Part shown: piece after piece, positions 61,978 to 64,000 of the stretch
Position numbering within the stretch: position 1 is the stretch's first letter
Layout of the letters: each line of letters opens with the position of its first letter
NCBI RefSeq assembly: GCF_036231905.1
Contig: NZ_JAZARE010000002.1
Location: 594,199-658,198, forward strand
Source: CAMLIZ01 sp036231905
GTDB lineage: Bacteria > Pseudomonadota > Gammaproteobacteria > Burkholderiales > Burkholderiaceae_C
DNA length: 64,000 nucleotides
Direction: 5' to 3'
Translations under genes and position numbers: made by a program
Notes under the pieces: generated by a model
What the model was told of the DNA's origin: nothing
Databases searched by the model: none
Seen by the model: the letters and a program-made list of their open reading frames with translations, nothing else

Positions 61978-62484
61978 GTGTCACATCACAAAGCTTTCCT
62001 TGCCGTCGCGCTCGCCGTGATTGCGTCCGGTGCTCTTGCGCAGAGCATCTCTGACAAGGCAACGAAGGATGAAGTGATCGACATGAGTCAAGAAGAACCG
62101 GCCATGCGGAAGGCGTTTGCGCGAGCCGCGGAGACGCTGCCCACATTCCTTGAGCTCGCGGCGAAGCCGAAAGAAGGCACATCGAGCTACGCGTTGAAAG
62201 TCGCTATATCCGACGGTCGGAATACGGAGTACTTCTGGGTCAACGCCTTTAGTGGCGAGGGCGAAGTGTTTACAGGAACTCTGAACAATGAGCCGCGTCT
62301 GGTGAAGAAGTACAAACTGGGTGAGCGCATCATCTTCCGTCGTGCACAGGTCGTCGATTGGACGTACATCGACACGGTGAACAAAAGGACTGTCGGAAAC
62401 TTCACTGCCTGCGCACTACTCTCTAAGGAGCCGCTTGAACAAGCCGCCGCCTTCATGCGTCAGTACGGCCTGTCGTGCGAATAG
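61978..62484 (+). CDS. DUF2314 (YegJ-like) secreted cassette protein
   Basis: 168 residues from a GTG: signal peptide (VALAVIASGALA-Q), then a DUF2314 domain with MRKAFARAAETLPTFLELA, DGRNTEYFWVNAFSGEGEVFTGTLNN and YKLGERIIFRRAQVVDWTY. DUF2314 function is unknown; some occur in secretion or immunity settings. An in-frame ATG in attC 5 (MSNVRFLP) would add 17 residues before the signal peptide, which is less likely. Stop lies 5 bp before attC 6. Confidence 0.82.
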   Translation: MSHHKAFLAVALAVIASGALAQSISDKATKDEVIDMSQEEPAMRKAFARAAETLPTFLELAAKPKEGTSSYALKVAISDGRNTEYFWVNAFSGEGEVFTGTLNNEPRLVKKYKLGERIIFRRAQVVDWTYIDTVNKRTVGNFTACALLSKEPLEQAAAFMRQYGLSCE

Positions 62485-62488
62485 CAGA

Positions 62489-62557
62489 ACCTAACCCCTC
62501 CATCGAGCGGACATGCCCCGGCAAGCCGGGTCATGCCGCTCATGTCGAACGTTAGGC
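62489..62557 (+). repeat. attC site 6 (long, 69 bp)
   Basis: R'' ACCTAAC, R' GTTAGGC; variable stem identical to attC 2 (CCCCGGCAAGCCGGG). Confidence 0.93.
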
Positions 62558-62562
62558 GTCTC

Positions 62563-62868
62563 ATGCGGCAGCGTGCCATCGCGAAAGTCATCCTCGAGCC
62601 GTCCGGAGCGCTGCTTGTCTGTCCACGGTGCGACGAGCCAGTCGGCTACGAATACATCTATCGCGAGGCAAACGGTCTACGCTGGGATCGGGTGAAACGT
62701 GCGCTGTCGGCCTATGAGCCGTCTCGGTGGAAGCCCGAGGAGTTGTTGCAACACATGGCGGCCACACTCCAAAGCAGTTGCGACGAAGAGCTGTACTTCT
62801 CAGATCAAACCGAATGGGTTGGCGTATCGCCCGAGCTTCAAAGTGCGCTGCGAAGCGCACTTGCATAA
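62563..62868 (+). CDS. Small cassette protein with CxxC motif
   Basis: 101 residues, family not recognised. Near the N-terminus LVCPRCDEPVGYEY has a CxxC that could be half of a metal site or a redox pair. Later there is AYEPSRWKPEELLQHMAATL and an acidic end. The ATG is 5 nt after R'; upstream ATGs within attC 6 are in the same frame and could extend it by 7-10 residues (MSNVRRL). Ends 25 bp before attC 7. Confidence 0.65.
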   Translation: MRQRAIAKVILEPSGALLVCPRCDEPVGYEYIYREANGLRWDRVKRALSAYEPSRWKPEELLQHMAATLQSSCDEELYFSDQTEWVGVSPELQSALRSALA

Positions 62869-62893
62869 GGGTAAGGCTCACCGTGAGTGAGAC

Positions 62894-62962
62894 GCCTAAC
62901 CACTCCATCGAGCGGACATGCCCCGGCAAGCCGGGTCATGCCGCTCATGTCGAACGTTAGGT
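62894..62962 (+). repeat. attC site 7 (long, 69 bp)
   Basis: R'' GCCTAAC, R' GTTAGGT; stem as in attC 2 and 6. Confidence 0.93.
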
Positions 62963-62967
62963 GCCTC

Positions 62968-63369
62968 GTGTCGTCCAAAGTGCTCGCAGTGTTCGTGGCC
63001 GTCTTGGTCCTTGCAGTAGGAGCTTTCCTCCTTCTCCGCAATGCGCGTAGTGCGCCGGCTCCGGATGGAGCTGTTTTGTCTCAGCTCCGGCAAGCTGGGT
63101 CGAATCTGGACAAACCACACAACATCGAGTTCTTCCTGTACTTGCCAGGTGAGGCGGCTGCGCGGCGCGTTGCTGCAAAGCTCGAAGCTCAAGGCTTCAT
63201 GGTGGAGGTCAAGCCTTCCGCAAGCGGCAATAGCGATTGGCTCACCCTTGCAAAGCGAGCTATGGTTCCAAGGGTGGATGAACTACTGCAGTTGCGTGCA
63301 CAGCTATCCGCGCTATGCGAAACGGAAGGTGGGGAGTATGACGGTTGGGGTACCGAGGTGGCGCAATGA
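62968..63369 (+). CDS. RraB-like cassette protein with membrane anchor
   Basis: 133 residues from a GTG. An N-terminal hydrophobic helix (VLAVFVAVLVLAVGAFLLL) precedes a domain with LRQAGSNLDKPHNIEFFLYLPGEAAARRVAAKLEAQGF and a CETEGGEYDGWGTEV end, which matches the RraB (ribonuclease E inhibitor B) pattern. Classical RraB is soluble; the anchor would place this one at or outside the membrane, so RNase E control is not certain. An in-frame ATG in attC 7 could extend it by 7 residues. Confidence 0.75.
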   Translation: MSSKVLAVFVAVLVLAVGAFLLLRNARSAPAPDGAVLSQLRQAGSNLDKPHNIEFFLYLPGEAAARRVAAKLEAQGFMVEVKPSASGNSDWLTLAKRAMVPRVDELLQLRAQLSALCETEGGEYDGWGTEVAQ

Positions 63370-63376
63370 AGCCGGC

Positions 63377-63445
63377 ACCTAACCCCTCCATCGAGCGGAC
63401 AGTTGTCGGCAAGCCGCCAACTGCCGCTCATGTCGAACGTTAGAC
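63377..63445 (+). repeat. attC site 8 (long, 69 bp)
   Basis: R'' ACCTAAC, R' GTTAGAC; stem with TTGTCGGCAAGCCGCCAA, slightly imperfect. Confidence 0.92.
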
Positions 63446-63842
63446 GCCTCCGCCTTCGAGCACCGGGCCATGTCGAGGTTGTTCATGTTGGCGTTGCGAG
63501 CTTTCGGTCCATGCCCGAGCAAATAGCACTTCACGCAAGGTCTGTTGCGCTTGCTCATCCCCGGTCGGTCGAGCAAGAGTTCGAGGCCAGGCCCGCACGG
63601 GCCATCCGTCCGCTGGCGGCCGGCTCACCACTTGTGCACTGCATTCGTCCTCGCGCAGCGTCCCGAGCGCGCAGCAACCTGGCGTTGTCTGGCAAGAAGT
63701 CGCTGCTCCCTCGAATGCTGGCTTGTCTCGCAGTCCGCTGAGGCGGCAAACTCGTCGGCCATGAGGCGCAACGGTTTTGGTCCCGAGTTCATCGACGGTT
63801 GGCGTGGTAAGCCACCATCGCTCCATGGTGCTCAACCGCTGC
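63446..63842. other. Cassette 9, no convincing gene
   Basis: 397 bp between attC 8 and attC 9. The longest plus frame needs a start inside attC 8 and is Arg/Ala/His-rich; the minus frame is also low-complexity. No family was seen. Like cassette 4, it is ORF-less or decayed. Confidence 0.55.
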
Positions 63843-63900
63843 GTCTAACCCCTCCATCGAGCGGACAGCCTTCGGCTGCCGCTCATGTCGAACGTTAGGC
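63843..63900 (+). repeat. attC site 9 (short, 58 bp)
   Basis: R'' GTCTAAC, R' GTTAGGC, CCTTCGG loop stem, nearly identical to attC 4. Confidence 0.92.
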
Positions 63901-63903
63901 ACC

Positions 63904-64000
63904 ATGCGCACCACCGTTGCCGCCTGCCCGGTACTGATCCTGGCAACCCTCGCCGCGTGTAGTAGCGCGCCTGGTCCGACGCCAGAGGCACCTCCGGTTC
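63904..64000 (+). CDS. Cassette lipoprotein, partial at window end
   Basis: ATG 3 nt after the R' box. The first 32 residues begin MRTTVAACPVLILATLAAC and continue into a Ser/Pro-rich stretch, so a lipoprotein signal with LAAC lipobox is clear. The rest runs off the window, so no domain can be named. Confidence 0.7.
   Translation, partial: MRTTVAACPVLILATLAACSSAPGPTPEAPPV

Larger units (their letters stand above)
59169..64000 (+). mobile_element. Integron gene-cassette array, nine attC sites, no integrase in view
   Basis: From the first core site GTTAGGA to the window edge, nine attC sites of 58 or 69 bp share the same arms: an R'' box of RYYYAAC form, CTCCATCGAGCGGAC, a variable stem, GCCGCTCATGTCGAAC and an R' box of GTTRRRY form. 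They separate modules of about 340-660 bp, most with one plus-strand gene, and stops often fall in R''. High attC similarity marks a resident chromosomal integron. The integrase expected left of the first core site is absent, so in this window it is a cluster of attC sites lacking an integrase. Confidence 0.93.

Noticed and set aside
63446..63520. 18-codon ORF (MSRLFML...) in cassette 9
   Set aside because: Too short, no ribosome site, and no support from neighbours.
59663..63900. CRISPR array formed by the regular near-identical repeats
   Set aside because: Repeat spacing is 340-660 bp and irregular, the intervals mostly hold genes, and the repeats have attC boxes and stem structure; no cas genes are present.

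Overview
The window is very GC-rich chromosomal DNA. Its gene families and order (TgpA/MoxR/DUF58, DUF3422, Bug receptors, OmpC-type porin, class II HDAC homologue, M81 peptidase, RF2 frameshift) suggest a beta-proteobacterium of the Burkholderiales, most like the Rubrivivax/Leptothrix/Ideonella/Methylibium group. The genus is inferred from family content only.

Layout. 1-4.8 kb: a partial PuuD-like class I amidotransferase, an MscS channel, a long-chain acyl-CoA synthetase and an HDAC-like deacetylase. 4.9-11 kb: MoxR-DUF58-TgpA transglutaminase, MltB lipoprotein and a secreted EEP-family nuclease or phosphatase, packed with overlaps. 11-15.5 kb: a TonB receptor - YfiR - GGDEF/EAL operon (c-di-GMP). 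15.6-21 kb: rnm-DMT-yciO, glutaredoxin, RidA, plsY and DUF3422. 21-27.8 kb: Bug receptor, N-formylglutamate amidohydrolase and porin with a divergent LysR, then a large secreted lipoprotein. 27.8-37.3 kb: DksA-like protein, YbaK, then a run in one direction of ethanolamine-type permease, periplasmic HAD phosphatase, glutamine-synthetase-like ligase, ALDH, Fe-ADH and M81 peptidase. This run reads as a gamma-glutamylation route for ethanolamine or a related amine, and is interrupted by a palindromic MITE-like element. 37.4-48 kb: isochorismatase-like hydrolase, HD-GYP, cupin, LysR, a 34-aa peptide gene, DUF2975/HTH, a second GGDEF/EAL protein, acyl-CoA synthetase, GNAT and an alpha/beta hydrolase. 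48-52.6 kb: response regulator - CstA - YbdD-like - Cache histidine kinase. 52.6-58.7 kb: prfB with its +1 frameshift, HAD, pepN, fbp, and a lipoprotein with a degenerate HNH-like motif.

After tRNA-Thr(CGU) and its terminator, the last 4.8 kb is a different kind of DNA: an integron gene-cassette array. Nine near-identical attC sites (58 or 69 bp) separate mostly plus-strand, lower-GC small genes: GNAT, NTF2-like, HEAT-like, unknown, DUF2314, CxxC protein, RraB-like, and a lipoprotein that runs off the window. No integrase lies on the attI-proximal side, where one is expected, so in this window the array looks like a cluster of attC sites lacking an integrase. The first attC is read through in frame, fusing the GNAT and NTF2 cassettes into one 321-codon ORF. 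Two cassettes hold no convincing gene.
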